NCBI RefSeq assembly: GCF_002003665.1
Contig: NZ_JATM01000002.1
Location: forward strand, 186,001-250,000
DNA from: Bombella intestini
GTDB lineage: Bacteria > Pseudomonadota > Alphaproteobacteria > Acetobacterales > Acetobacteraceae
Direction: 5' to 3'
DNA length: 64,000 bases
Each line of letters starts with the position of its first letter. The first letter of the stretch is position 1. The notes under the pieces are model-generated. The model ran no database searches and was not told the origin of the DNA. It saw only the letters and a list, made by a program, of their open reading frames with translations. Below are positions 27,714-37,050 of the stretch, one piece after another. The translations under genes were made by a program, and so were the position numbers.

Positions 27714-28208
27714 ATGAAGTTTCTACGTCTGTGCCTGCCTGTGGTGGTATGTTCTGTATTGGGTGCGCAGGGTGCCTTTGCGGTTCCGGCCTCGGCCCCG
27801 GCGGGGAAAATGTCCGCAGCAGCCTGCCATCAGGCTTTTGACGAGGCCAAAAAGGCTAATGCGTTGGGTGGACAGAAATATGCCGACTTCAAGCTGGGGT
27901 ACTGCGCTAAGAATGGTGGCATAGCCCCGTCCCAGTCTTCAGCTCCGGCCCAGCCTGTAGCTGCTGGAGCCAGTAAACCAGCTGCTGCACCTGCTGTTGC
28001 TCCAGTCGTTGGTGGTGCCGCTCTTTTCCCGGCTCGGGTTGCGCCAGAGTTCGCCTCCCTGACACCGGGTAAGGCCCGCATGAAGACATGTCTGGCACAG
28101 TATAATGCCAACAAGAGTAGCGGGCGGAATGGTAATCTGAAATGGATTCAGAAGGGCGGTGGTTATTATTCTGAATGTAATGCCCGCCTGAAGGGAACGG
28201 CGCAGTAA
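27714..28208 (+). CDS. Secreted cysteine-containing protein, unknown function
   Basis: A 164-residue protein with a signal peptide ending near GAFAVPA. The mature part has an N-terminal module with two cysteines (AACHQAF and LGYCAKNGG), an Ala/Pro-rich linker (about 70-105) and a C-terminal module with two more cysteines (KTCLAQYNANK and YYSECNARL). The modules look like two halves of a small disulfide-bonded repeat: each has A-C, a Lys-rich helix and a KxxYxxC-like end. I do not recognise a named family. It is monocistronic, with a strong terminator downstream. Confidence 0.7.
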   Translation: MKFLRLCLPVVVCSVLGAQGAFAVPASAPAGKMSAAACHQAFDEAKKANALGGQKYADFKLGYCAKNGGIAPSQSSAPAQPVAAGASKPAAAPAVAPVVGGAALFPARVAPEFASLTPGKARMKTCLAQYNANKSSGRNGNLKWIQKGGGYYSECNARLKGTAQ

Positions 28209-28241
28209 GTTGCCCTTAGGTTCCTTAGTGTTCCTATAGAG

Positions 28242-28270
28242 AAGGCCCGCTTCTGTAGCGGGCCTTTTTT
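28242..28270 (+). terminator. Rho-independent terminator
   Basis: AAGGCCCGC pairs with GCGGGCCTT (9 bp, 7-base loop), running into a T tract; it lies 33 bases after the secreted protein gene. Confidence 0.9.
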
Positions 28271-28295
28271 ATTGTGGCGGTCAGTGCGGGTGAGG

Positions 28296-29192
28296 TCAGG
28301 GTAGGACAGGGCCAGCCCAGTGCCACCATGTCCGGGCGGCGTTTTGTTCTGTAAGGTGCTTCGCAGCCTGCAGGGCACAGTCTGCACTATCGAATAGAGC
28401 AAAACAGGTGGCACCAGAACCGCTCATACGGCTGAACCGCACACCCGGTAGGGCTGCCAGATGCTCCAGAACTGTGGCTATAACAGGCTCCTGAGCAATG
28501 GCGTGGGGCTGGAGGTCATTGTCGGTTTGTTTCAGAAAGGTGATGAGAGCATCCAGCGTAGGCCAGCCTTCTTTGGGGAGGCTAAGCGGTCCACGGGTTT
28601 TGATGCCTCCTGTTGCTGCCAGCCGTTTGAAAATACTGGGTGTTGAGACGCTAACACCCGGGTTGACTAGTATCATGCCCATTGTGGGTAGAGGTGGGGC
28701 TGCTGTCAGGATTTCGCCAATACCCTCCATGCGTGTGGCCTTTTGTACCAGACAGACCGGAACATCCGCTCCAAGAGTAGGAGCAACACGGAGGGCCGTT
28801 TCTGACGGCAGCTGCCAGAAACGGGTTAGGAGCCGTAGAGCACAGGCGGCATCAGCCGAACCACCACCAATGCCAGAAGCAATGGGTAGGTGTTTTTCGA
28901 GCAGCAGGGAGGCGGCCGGGAATGTGTCACCGGTATCTCTCTGAGCCTGACGCAGGCCTCGGGCGGCTTTTAAGACGAGATTGTCACCATTGGCCTCCAA
29001 CCCCTCCGAGAAAGGACCTTGCACCGTAAGATGTTCCTCGTGGCCCTGTGTGGCGGGGGAAAGGTAAAGGCGATCGCCCGCTCCGGCGAAGACGGCCAGA
29101 CTGTCCAGTAGGTGGTATCCATCTTCACGACGGCCAGTGACGTGAAGGTACAGATTGATCTTGGCGTGAGCCATATCCTGATGCAGCACCAT
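28296..29192 (-). CDS. ispE: 4-diphosphocytidyl-2-C-methyl-D-erythritol kinase
   Basis: GHMP kinase of the MEP isoprenoid pathway; 298 residues. The N-terminal segment AHAKINLYLHVTGRREDGYH is diagnostic, the phosphate loop is LPIASGIGGGSADAA, and the third GHMP motif is SRMSGSGATCFALF. The ATG at 29192 was chosen because AAGGA lies eight bases upstream; 29201 is an alternative. Its product feeds ubiquinone and hopanoid precursors. Confidence 0.94.
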   Translation of the reverse strand: MVLHQDMAHAKINLYLHVTGRREDGYHLLDSLAVFAGAGDRLYLSPATQGHEEHLTVQGPFSEGLEANGDNLVLKAARGLRQAQRDTGDTFPAASLLLEKHLPIASGIGGGSADAACALRLLTRFWQLPSETALRVAPTLGADVPVCLVQKATRMEGIGEILTAAPPLPTMGMILVNPGVSVSTPSIFKRLAATGGIKTRGPLSLPKEGWPTLDALITFLKQTDNDLQPHAIAQEPVIATVLEHLAALPGVRFSRMSGSGATCFALFDSADCALQAAKHLTEQNAARTWWHWAGPVLP

Positions 29193-29375
29193 GCAGGGCA
29201 TCCTTGCAGAAAGAGGCGGACGGGGTGGGCGGACCGGTCTGTCCTGCCTTCGTGTCCGGGGGAGGGGTGTTCATTTCTGATAAGGCTATGTAACAAATTG
29301 GGAGGTCAAAGACCATGAGGGGGCGGTAGCCGTCTCTTTTCCCTTGGAACCGTTAGAGACGAGTCCCTGTTCACT

Positions 29376-30182
29376 ATGGCATCTTTCCCAGTCTGTTCCA
29401 CTCAGGACGCCCTCGCTGCCCTTCGCCTGCATCAGGAATGGGGGATTGATGGTCTTATGGAAGATATGCCGTGGGATGTTTGGGAAGAAAGCCCTGTCCA
29501 GTTTAGGCGGGGCCTTGCTCGTTCGCCTGTAGCCCCCGTACAGCGACCTGTCACGCCCCGGCGTATCGTAAAAGGGCTGAAAGAAGTGCTGGCGGAGATT
29601 GCGGCTGCTCAGGATGCGTCTGCCCTGATGCAGGCCAGTCGGCAGCTTCCCGGGGTCAGTCTGATGCGGACAGCCAAGCACCATCTAGCACCGGTCATTG
29701 TGCAGGGTGCGCCGCTCTTGCTGGTTGGGGATGTCCCAAATGAAGATGAGGACCGGCACGGGACTTTGTTTGCCGGTCCTGTAGGGGCTTTGCTGGACAA
29801 AATTTTGTCGTCCGTGGGGTTAGATAGGGCGCAGCTTTCCATGGCCCCAGCTATTCCGTGGCGGCCACCGGGGGGGCAGCGTGTTTCACAGCGTGATGTG
29901 GAATCCTGCTTGCCTATCTTGCACAGGGCGGTGGCTTTGGCTCGGCCTAGGCGGATTGTCACAATGGGCAGTACATCTGCTTTTATGTTGTTGCAGAAAA
30001 CATCTCGCCTTAGTCAGCTGCGGGGTCGTTGGCATGAGGCGCATATTCCGGGGCTGGAAGGGCCTGTTCCTCTCCTGCCTCTTTGGCACCCGGCTCAGTT
30101 GGGTGAGAATGTTGGCCGCCGGAAGGCACTGTGGGGGGATATGCTCCTTCTGGGAGAGACTCTGTCTACAGAGAAGGAGTAA
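29376..30182 (+). CDS. Uracil-DNA glycosylase family 4-like protein
   Basis: Probable base-excision repair enzyme or relative; 268 residues. The C-terminal two thirds match family 4 UDGs: VGDVPNEDEDRHGTLFAGPV in place of the usual GEAPG-type motif 1, WRPPGGQ followed by the helix with ESCLPIL, and LPLWHPAQL for motif 3. Of the four cysteines that bind the Fe-S cluster in classic members, only the last is evident: the KCRPP cysteine is Trp and the N-terminal CxxC is absent. As I recall, a WRPP form is common in alphaproteobacteria, so the protein may be a clade-typical variant. No strong ribosome-binding site is visible. Confidence 0.75.
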   Translation: MASFPVCSTQDALAALRLHQEWGIDGLMEDMPWDVWEESPVQFRRGLARSPVAPVQRPVTPRRIVKGLKEVLAEIAAAQDASALMQASRQLPGVSLMRTAKHHLAPVIVQGAPLLLVGDVPNEDEDRHGTLFAGPVGALLDKILSSVGLDRAQLSMAPAIPWRPPGGQRVSQRDVESCLPILHRAVALARPRRIVTMGSTSAFMLLQKTSRLSQLRGRWHEAHIPGLEGPVPLLPLWHPAQLGENVGRRKALWGDMLLLGETLSTEKE

Positions 30183-30428
30183 ATTACCGAGTCGTGCCTA
30201 GTAAGAGACTCTGGAAAGAGGGTACGAGAGATACGGCGGAGATAAAATTGACGGTTTTTTAATCCCGTTGGTGGTTGAGTGTAAAAAAAAGGCTAACAGC
30301 GTGTAAAATCAAAAGAATATTCTGGATTCTTCACTAGGGAGCGGTTACTGTAAAAGGCACGCTGGAATTATTTGCCTGAACGTCAAGGGTTGTCAGAAAC
30401 GTAAAACCGGGTTACTCCCCCCAGCATT

Positions 30429-32372
30429 ATGCGATGGATATTGCCATGTGGGTCTCCCGCAGTGTGGCGTGGTGCCGTTCTCGGTGCTGCCATTCTGGCG
30501 GGAAACACTGTTTTTCCGGCGCAGGGGCAGGCTCTTCCTTTTCCGTCCCATGTGCCGGAGCATCCAGACGGTGAGGGCCACGATGCACCACCTTCTTCCA
30601 TAGCGGGGGGTTCCCTGCCACATCCGTTGTCGGCTCCTGTAGCCAGACACTATAAGGCACTCTTTGCGGCAGTTCGTGCCGGGGATATTGCTCGGATTGG
30701 AGAGCTTGCCCACGGTTCGGAAACGAAGAGTGCGGCAGGGCAGCTCCTTTTGCCAGACTATCTGGCAGAATGTTATCTGAGCATATATTTTCACCCGTCC
30801 GAGGCTCAGCTTACAGATTGGCTTCGCCGTTATTCCGCTCTTCCCGATGCGCCTTTGCTGAGGCAGAAGCTGGAAGAGCTGCGCAAAGGGGCATCGGCCC
30901 CAAATATGACCGTCTCCCCCGGGTACTGGGATGTTGCTGATATCCAGCACTCCGACCGGGCTGTGCCCTTTTCTCAGACGCTGACACGCAACGGATTGTT
31001 GGAGCGTGACCTGCTGGACAAGGCGTCCTCAGGTGAGAAGGGTGTTCATAAGGCACTTGTTCAGCTGCGTACTGTGCCGGGTATGTCCTCCACTTATGCG
31101 GCGCAGCTGCATGGTGAGATTGCTATGCAGGCTCTCAGTCAGGGGGATACACGGACGGCACTGCGTGTCGGGTCTGCTGGACTGGAGAAAGGGGAGCATC
31201 GGGTCGGTCTTCCTGCCTATGCGGCTGGTCTGGCTGCATGGCGGGAGGGGCAGCTTGATGCCGCCTATAGCCTGTTTGAGACTGCTGCTAATGCCGAGCA
31301 AACGGATGGTGACATACAGGCAGCAGCGTCCTTCTGGGCTGGTCGCGTCGCAGAGCGGCACGGTAATGCGGCTTTATACCATACGTGGTTGCGCCGGGCC
31401 TCCGTGCAGAGTGAAAGTTTTTATGGCCTGCTAGCTGGGCGTTTGCTTCATTCGGATAAGTCGCAGGCTGCGGTTGCTGCTTCTGGTGTCCTCTCTACAA
31501 TCGGGCGGGCAGGGGTCAAGCAAGCGACCCTGAGTGAAGTTGATATTAACGTTGTTGCCGCCATGGGCGAGGGGGCGCACCTTTTCGCACTGATTCAGAT
31601 CGGGGAGCAGGGACGGGCCGAAATGCTGGCCCGGCAGATGTGGCAGGATGCGTTGATGGACCCTGTCCGGGCACATTCTCTTCAGCTTGTTGTCAGAAAG
31701 GCGGGGATGCGTGCCTTGGCCGACCAGATGCAGCAGGCATTGGCTAGGCTGGATCATAAAGGCTTCAAGGATGTTCTGGGGCCTCTGCCAGACCTCCATC
31801 CACATCATGGCTTCCGCCTCTCTTCGGCTCTGGTGTATGCGGTGGCTCGGATGGAATCTAACTTTGATGCCGCTGCATCATCTGCCGCTGGGGCTTATGG
31901 AATGATGCAGGTACGACCGACAACGGCCAGCTTCGTGAGTGAGCAGTACCATCTACCGCAGACAGTGGCAGCGGCCTCTAGCGATGACTTCAATCAGGCC
32001 ATGCAGCAGCGTTTAAGAGAGCCGGGTTACAATTTGGAGGTTGGCCAGCTTTACATGCTTTATCTGGCTCGCAGTCTTGCCCAGAGTGAGCAGCGTGATG
32101 GGGCCTCGTTGTTGAAGGTTCTGGCGTCCTACAATGCGGGACCGCAGGCGATCATCCGGTGGGAAAGCGGGCAGAAGGACCTTCAGGACCCTCTGATGTT
32201 CATTGAGTGTTTGCCGAGTGCGGAAACACGACAATATGTCCGCAATGTTCTGACGAATGATTGGGTGTATGGCCGCCGCCTCCATGTGGCTACACCTTCT
32301 CTTGTCTCTCTGGCGGATGGGCAGTGGCCGAGCTTCCAGGAGGAGGAGCAAGGGCGTGACTCGCCCAGCTGA
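30429..32372 (+). CDS. Soluble lytic transglycosylase, Slt70-like
   Basis: Cleaves peptidoglycan glycan strands to 1,6-anhydromuropeptides in the periplasm; 647 residues. A signal peptide spans about 1-34. A long helical superhelix (about 70-450) precedes the SLT catalytic domain, with the catalytic Glu in YAVARMESNFD, then GAYGMMQVRPTTA and LASYNAGPQAI. The C-terminal ETRQYVRNVLTNDWVYGRRL is typical of Slt. The promoter region upstream (30190-30420) is AT-rich. Confidence 0.92.
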   Translation: MRWILPCGSPAVWRGAVLGAAILAGNTVFPAQGQALPFPSHVPEHPDGEGHDAPPSSIAGGSLPHPLSAPVARHYKALFAAVRAGDIARIGELAHGSETKSAAGQLLLPDYLAECYLSIYFHPSEAQLTDWLRRYSALPDAPLLRQKLEELRKGASAPNMTVSPGYWDVADIQHSDRAVPFSQTLTRNGLLERDLLDKASSGEKGVHKALVQLRTVPGMSSTYAAQLHGEIAMQALSQGDTRTALRVGSAGLEKGEHRVGLPAYAAGLAAWREGQLDAAYSLFETAANAEQTDGDIQAAASFWAGRVAERHGNAALYHTWLRRASVQSESFYGLLAGRLLHSDKSQAAVAASGVLSTIGRAGVKQATLSEVDINVVAAMGEGAHLFALIQIGEQGRAEMLARQMWQDALMDPVRAHSLQLVVRKAGMRALADQMQQALARLDHKGFKDVLGPLPDLHPHHGFRLSSALVYAVARMESNFDAAASSAAGAYGMMQVRPTTASFVSEQYHLPQTVAAASSDDFNQAMQQRLREPGYNLEVGQLYMLYLARSLAQSEQRDGASLLKVLASYNAGPQAIIRWESGQKDLQDPLMFIECLPSAETRQYVRNVLTNDWVYGRRLHVATPSLVSLADGQWPSFQEEEQGRDSPS

Positions 32373-32410
32373 GTTCCGCTCTGCCATGTTGAGGGGTTCG
32401 TTTCACAAAG

Positions 32411-32461
32411 CCCAGACTGGAGTTTCATGCATGGCAGCATGAGGCTTCAGCTGGGTTTTTT
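32411..32461 (+). terminator. Rho-independent terminator of the slt gene
   Basis: A long hairpin: CCCAG and TGGAG on the left pair with CTTCA and CTGGG on the right, with an inner CATGC/GCATG helix, followed by six T. Confidence 0.85.
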
Positions 32462-32701
32462 CTTGGGAAACTCTCAAAAATTAAGGTGTTTTATAGCAGG
32501 GCCCTGCCGTGGGTGAGATGGTGATGGCTAAGATGTGCATAGGTGGCCCGCTTGCCCGTGGAGGCGTCTTTCCTTACAAAAGGCAGTGCATGCTTTCCCT
32601 GTTAGAAATGGAAAGCGAGCGGATGATAATATGATGCCGTGTCTCTCAGGGGGAATTATCCGTCTGTCTGTGGGGTGTCCAGCCGAACAGCGAGTGCTTC
32701 A
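32462..32701. other. Leader of edd-eda
   Basis: A 240-base upstream region without a gene. The frame of edd is open from a GTG at 32639, but the usual Edd N-terminus starts at 32702. No operator was identified. Confidence 0.35.
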
Positions 32702-34570
32702 ATGTCTCTGAATTCCGTTGTTGAGAGTGTAACGTCCAGAATTATTGAGCGGTCCAAGACGTCCCGCCGTCGTTACCTCACTCTTATGGAGCGTAATCGT
32801 GAAAAAGGTGCAGATAGGTCCCGGCTGACCTGTGGCAATCTGGCTCACGCCGTTGCTGCTTCCAGCGCTGCCGATAAGCAGGAGCTGGTGTTTGAGCAGC
32901 GCCCCAATCTGGGGATTATTACGACCTATAACGATATGCTCTCTGCACACGAGCCTTATGGCCGTTATCCAGAGCAAATGAAGGTCTTTGCACGCGAGGT
33001 TGGTGCCACAGCTCAGGTCGCTGGTGGGGCTCCGGCCATGTGTGATGGTGTCACGCAGGGGCAGGAAGGGATGGATCTCTCCCTGTTCTCTCGTGATGTG
33101 ATTGCCCAGTCCACGGCTGTTGGCCTTAGCCATGCCATGTATGACGGTGTCGCCCTGCTTGGTATCTGCGATAAGATCGTGCCGGGCCTGCTGATGGGTG
33201 CGCTGCGCTTCGGTCACCTGCCGGGTATGTTGATCCCGTCTGGCCCGATGACATCCGGCCTGCCGAATAAGGAGAAGGTCCGTGTCCGTCAGCTCTATGT
33301 GCAGGGCAAGATTGGCAAAGATGAGCTGATGAAGGCCGAAATGGCCTCTTATCACAGCGAAGGGACCTGTACCTTCTACGGTACGGCTAACACTAACCAG
33401 ATGATGGCAGAGTTCCTTGGGCTGATGATGCCGGACTCCTCCTTCATCCCGGTTGATACCCCGCTGCGTCAGGCTATGACACGCGCTAGCGTGCATCGTC
33501 TGGTCGAGATCAGCAACAAGGGTAAAAACCCTCGCCCGATGGCTGAGGTTGTCAACGAGAAGGCCATCGTCAATGCGATTGTTGGTCTGATGGCAACAGG
33601 TGGGTCCACAAACCACACCATTCACATTCCGGCCGTGGCTCGCGCCGCTGGTATCATCGTGAACTGGGAAGACTTCTCTGAGCTGTCCGCCGTTGTGCCG
33701 ACACTCTGCAAGGTCTATCCGAGCGGTCCGTCTGATGTGAACAAGTTCAATGAAGTTGGTGGCCTGCCAACAGTCATCTCCGAGCTGGCTGGTGCTGGTC
33801 TGCTGCATCGTGATGCACCGACCATTTCTGAGAACGGTCTGGATGACTACGCTAAGCGTGCCCTGATGGGTAACGACAAGAACGTCGTTTATACCCCTGC
33901 CAAGCCGTCCAGTGATCTGGAAATCCTGCGTGGTGCAAAAGAGCCGTTCCATCCGGTTGGTGGTATCCAGCTGCTTCAGGGCAATCTGGGCCGTGGCGTG
34001 TACAAGTCCAGTGCCGTGGCAGATAATCTGCTGACCATCGAAGCACCGGCTCGTGTCTTCCAGTCCCAAACCGCTGTGAAGGAAGCTCAGAAGGCTGGCG
34101 AGCTGCATCGTGATGTTGTGGTTATCGTTATCGGCCAGGGCCCTCGTGGCAATGGGATGCCAGAGCTGCACAATCTGATCCCGTCCCTCGGTGTTGAGCT
34201 GGATCAGGGCTTCAAGATCGCACTGGTGACAGATGGCCGTCTCTCCGGTGCCAGCGGTAAGGTCCCGGCGGTGGTGCATGTGGGGCCGGAAGCACAGGTG
34301 GGCGGTCCGCTTGCCAAGGTGCGTGATGGCGATGTCATCCGTGTCTGTGCCCGCACCGGTAAGCTGGAAGCTCTGGTGGATGAAAAAGAATGGGCAGCCC
34401 GCACGCCGACCAAGCCGCACCGTGCAACAGCCGGTACGGGGCGTGAACTTTTCGCCCTCATGCGTGAGGCGGCTCCGTCCGCTGAGGAGGGTGCTTCACC
34501 GATGTTGTTCATGATGGATCGTGAACTTGAAGAAATCGGTGATGATGTTGAGAAAGGAACCGAGGTATGA
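32702..34570 (+). CDS. edd: 6-phosphogluconate dehydratase
   Basis: First enzyme of the Entner-Doudoroff branch: dehydrates 6-phosphogluconate to KDPG with a [4Fe-4S] cluster; 622 residues. IlvD/Edd-family cysteines appear in GGAPAMCDGVTQG, LGICDKIVPG and SEGTCTFYGTANTNQMM. The start MSLNSVVESV was chosen over the open frame at 32639. Codon use is strongly biased (CTG, GTG, GGT), as in highly expressed genes. It overlaps eda by four bases (ATGA). Confidence 0.96.
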   Translation: MSLNSVVESVTSRIIERSKTSRRRYLTLMERNREKGADRSRLTCGNLAHAVAASSAADKQELVFEQRPNLGIITTYNDMLSAHEPYGRYPEQMKVFAREVGATAQVAGGAPAMCDGVTQGQEGMDLSLFSRDVIAQSTAVGLSHAMYDGVALLGICDKIVPGLLMGALRFGHLPGMLIPSGPMTSGLPNKEKVRVRQLYVQGKIGKDELMKAEMASYHSEGTCTFYGTANTNQMMAEFLGLMMPDSSFIPVDTPLRQAMTRASVHRLVEISNKGKNPRPMAEVVNEKAIVNAIVGLMATGGSTNHTIHIPAVARAAGIIVNWEDFSELSAVVPTLCKVYPSGPSDVNKFNEVGGLPTVISELAGAGLLHRDAPTISENGLDDYAKRALMGNDKNVVYTPAKPSSDLEILRGAKEPFHPVGGIQLLQGNLGRGVYKSSAVADNLLTIEAPARVFQSQTAVKEAQKAGELHRDVVVIVIGQGPRGNGMPELHNLIPSLGVELDQGFKIALVTDGRLSGASGKVPAVVHVGPEAQVGGPLAKVRDGDVIRVCARTGKLEALVDEKEWAARTPTKPHRATAGTGRELFALMREAAPSAEEGASPMLFMMDRELEEIGDDVEKGTEV

Positions 34571-35187
34571 GCTACATCGAGAGACTGGATGCGGTGATGG
34601 ACCGCAGCCCGATTATGCCTGTTCTGGTTGTTGAGGATGTGGCTAAGGCCCGTCCGATCGCCGAGGCTCTGGTCGCTGGTGGTATCTCCACTCTGGAAGT
34701 GACACTGCGTACACCGGCTGCTCTGGATGTCATCTCTGAGATGTCCAAAGTGGAGGGTGCGCTGGTCGGTGCCGGTACGGTGCTGAACACCGAACAGATG
34801 GACAAGGCCATGAAGGCCGGCGCAAAGTTCATCGTCAGCCCTGGCATTACGCCGGCTCTGGCTAAGGGTGCGCTGGAGCGTGACGTTCCTTTCCTGCCCG
34901 GTACAGCCAATGCTAGCGATATCATGATGGGTCTGGACCTGGGGCTTCGTCGCTTCAAGTTCTTCCCGGCCATGACGAATGGCGGCATCCCGGCTCTTAA
35001 GGGGCTGTCTGCCGTGTTCGGTAACCTTGGCGTGCGCTTCTGTCCGACAGGTGGCATCACCGAAGCTACCTATAAGGACTGGCTGGCTCTGCCGACTGTT
35101 GGCTGTGTCGGTGGTTCTTGGCTGACCGCCGGCGATGCTTCCCCTGAGGAAGTTGCCAAGCGTACGAAGGCTCTGGGCTTGCGCTAA
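34567..35187 (+). CDS. eda: KDPG aldolase
   Basis: Splits 2-keto-3-deoxy-6-phosphogluconate to pyruvate and glyceraldehyde-3-phosphate; 206 residues. The active-site Glu is in STLEVTLRTP, the Schiff-base Lys in LRRFKFFPA, and GAGTVLN and CPTGGI bind phosphate. It shares the strong codon bias of edd and is translationally coupled to it. Confidence 0.96.
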   Translation: MSYIERLDAVMDRSPIMPVLVVEDVAKARPIAEALVAGGISTLEVTLRTPAALDVISEMSKVEGALVGAGTVLNTEQMDKAMKAGAKFIVSPGITPALAKGALERDVPFLPGTANASDIMMGLDLGLRRFKFFPAMTNGGIPALKGLSAVFGNLGVRFCPTGGITEATYKDWLALPTVGCVGGSWLTAGDASPEEVAKRTKALGLR

Positions 35188-35239
35188 GAGCGAGCGTTTG
35201 ATGTGATGGGAAGGTTTTTGCCTTCTCATCTCGAAGATG

Positions 35240-35279
35240 GCGGGACATGCAGCGTGGCTGTGTGTCCCGCTATTTTTTT
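35240..35279 (+). terminator. Rho-independent terminator of edd-eda
   Basis: GCGGGACA pairs with TGTCCCGC around a 15-base loop and is followed by TA and seven T. Confidence 0.88.
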
Positions 35280-35430
35280 AAGCGTTTATCCGGGGCAGTA
35301 TGGGTGAAAGAATGGGCTGTTGTATCCATGTAACAGACTGGTCGAATAATCATAAGAATGTGATCTTTTAGTTAAACCTGTTTCAGTTCCCTGATACAGT
35401 CTTGCTTGACCATTCAGTCAGGAGAAACTG

Positions 35431-37050
35431 TTGCAAACTGTTCGTGCTCATATGACGTCAATTATCGGCCTGTCGGGCGTGTTGCTGACGGCCATCATGA
35501 CGACACTGAACGAACAGGTATCGGCGCAGGGGCTTAATGACATCATGGGCGGTATGGGGCTTAGCCACGATCCGTCTCGCTGGTTTGTCAGTCTTTACAC
35601 ATCGGCACAGGTGATCGGGGCCGGGCTTTCCCCGTGGATGGCCATAACCTTCAGCTTGCGACGCTGGGCCTTTTTTGTGCTGACATTGGCTGTATGCAGT
35701 ATTGTGCCTATGGCGTTTTGTCAGACGCCGCTTTTGCTTTACATTCTGCGGAGCATGCAGGGGCTGGCCGGTGGCTTTGCCATTCCGCTGTTGATGTTCT
35801 CTATCCTTAAGATATTACCTTTTAATCTGCGGGCTTATGGGCTGGTGGCCTATACGTTGGTTTCCACATGTTTCCCCTATCTTGGTACAATGCTTGCTGG
35901 ATTGTGGACGGACCTGCTTAGCTGGCAGTTTATTTTCCTCCAAGCCATTCCGCTGGGAGCACTGGCAGGGCTGCTCATTTGGTATGGCATGCCCATTATG
36001 GAGCCACAGCATCACCGGCTTCAGATTTTCAACGGGTATGGTCTGCTGTTTTTCGCCGTGGCAGCTTGGTGTTTGACGACCGTTCTTTCTCTTGGGGACT
36101 GGCTGGATTGGTTTAATTCACCGTTGGTCTGCGTGTTGGGGGCTATCGGGCTGGCGGCTGTCCCATTGTTGGTCTGGAATGAATGGACGCATCCTTTGCC
36201 TTTCTTCCGGTTTCAGCTTCTTAGCCGGAATAATTATATCTACGGAGTTGGGGGGATCAGCCTGTTCGTGGTGGTGTCTCTCTCGGCATCCGCTGTGCCG
36301 TTGCAGTTTCTCACCAAGGTTGTGGGATACCGGCCCGAGCAGAGCTATCTCGTAACGCTGGAAGTCGCCGCTGTGGAGATCGCTATAGCCCCACTGGTAG
36401 GTTATCTGCTCAACCGGCGGGACGTGGATTGCCGGATTGTCGGATTTTTCGGCATGCTCTGCATGTTTATTGCCTGTTGTGGGGATTCACTGGTTACCTC
36501 CGTATGGCAGCGGCCGGAATTTTACATCTGGCAGTTTCTTCAGGGTATTGGCGGGGTGATGGTACTGTCCTCCTTGTTGCTGATGTCCACTAATGCCGTG
36601 GTAGCAGAAGAATCTCCCTTTGCTGTGGCTCTGGTGAATATGCCTCGGGCCTTCATGATGGTTGGTGGCACATGGCTGATGGAGCTGGTAGGCCGGTGGC
36701 GGGGTGGCCTCCATTCAGATAGGTTGGCGGACCATCTAGGGCAGTATCGTTATTCCCTAGTGCAAGGCAGTAGTCCGCTTATTCAGAGTCCGACCCCGCT
36801 TTTGCCGGATGGACGCCCTCGCTTTCGGGGTAGCATGAGTTACCTCAAAGAGCAGTTTCATCATCAGGCAGCCGTGCTGACTCTGTCGGACCTGTTTTGC
36901 GTTTTGGCGGCTCTGTTGGCGGTGTTGATGGTCTTCATTCTGCTCGTCCCGGTGCGGACCTACCCGCCGTGGGTTGTTTTTGCGCCTCGTGGAGCAACGA
37001 AATCTCCTGATCATCCGGTGGCTCATTACAAGGAAACCATCAGGACATGA
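35431..37050 (+). CDS. EmrB/QacA-type MFS efflux transporter
   Basis: Inner-membrane drug:proton antiporter of the DHA2 type with about fourteen membrane helices; 539 residues. It begins with a helix (SIIGLSGVLLTAIMTTLNEQ) and shows helix-loop pairs typical of the family, e.g. LRSMQGLAGGFAIPLLM. It is probably started by TTG at 35431, with AGGAG six bases upstream; an ATG at 35452 is the alternative. The ATGA overlap with the HlyD gene shows a tripartite pump operon. The substrate is unknown and no local regulator is present. Confidence 0.88.
   Translation: MQTVRAHMTSIIGLSGVLLTAIMTTLNEQVSAQGLNDIMGGMGLSHDPSRWFVSLYTSAQVIGAGLSPWMAITFSLRRWAFFVLTLAVCSIVPMAFCQTPLLLYILRSMQGLAGGFAIPLLMFSILKILPFNLRAYGLVAYTLVSTCFPYLGTMLAGLWTDLLSWQFIFLQAIPLGALAGLLIWYGMPIMEPQHHRLQIFNGYGLLFFAVAAWCLTTVLSLGDWLDWFNSPLVCVLGAIGLAAVPLLVWNEWTHPLPFFRFQLLSRNNYIYGVGGISLFVVVSLSASAVPLQFLTKVVGYRPEQSYLVTLEVAAVEIAIAPLVGYLLNRRDVDCRIVGFFGMLCMFIACCGDSLVTSVWQRPEFYIWQFLQGIGGVMVLSSLLLMSTNAVVAEESPFAVALVNMPRAFMMVGGTWLMELVGRWRGGLHSDRLADHLGQYRYSLVQGSSPLIQSPTPLLPDGRPRFRGSMSYLKEQFHHQAAVLTLSDLFCVLAALLAVLMVFILLVPVRTYPPWVVFAPRGATKSPDHPVAHYKETIRT

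Noticed and set aside
32699-34420. 573-codon frame on the minus strand opposite edd
   Set aside because: It is a shadow of the strong codon bias of edd; its translation is rich in His, Gln and Thr with no recognisable domain, while edd is certain.
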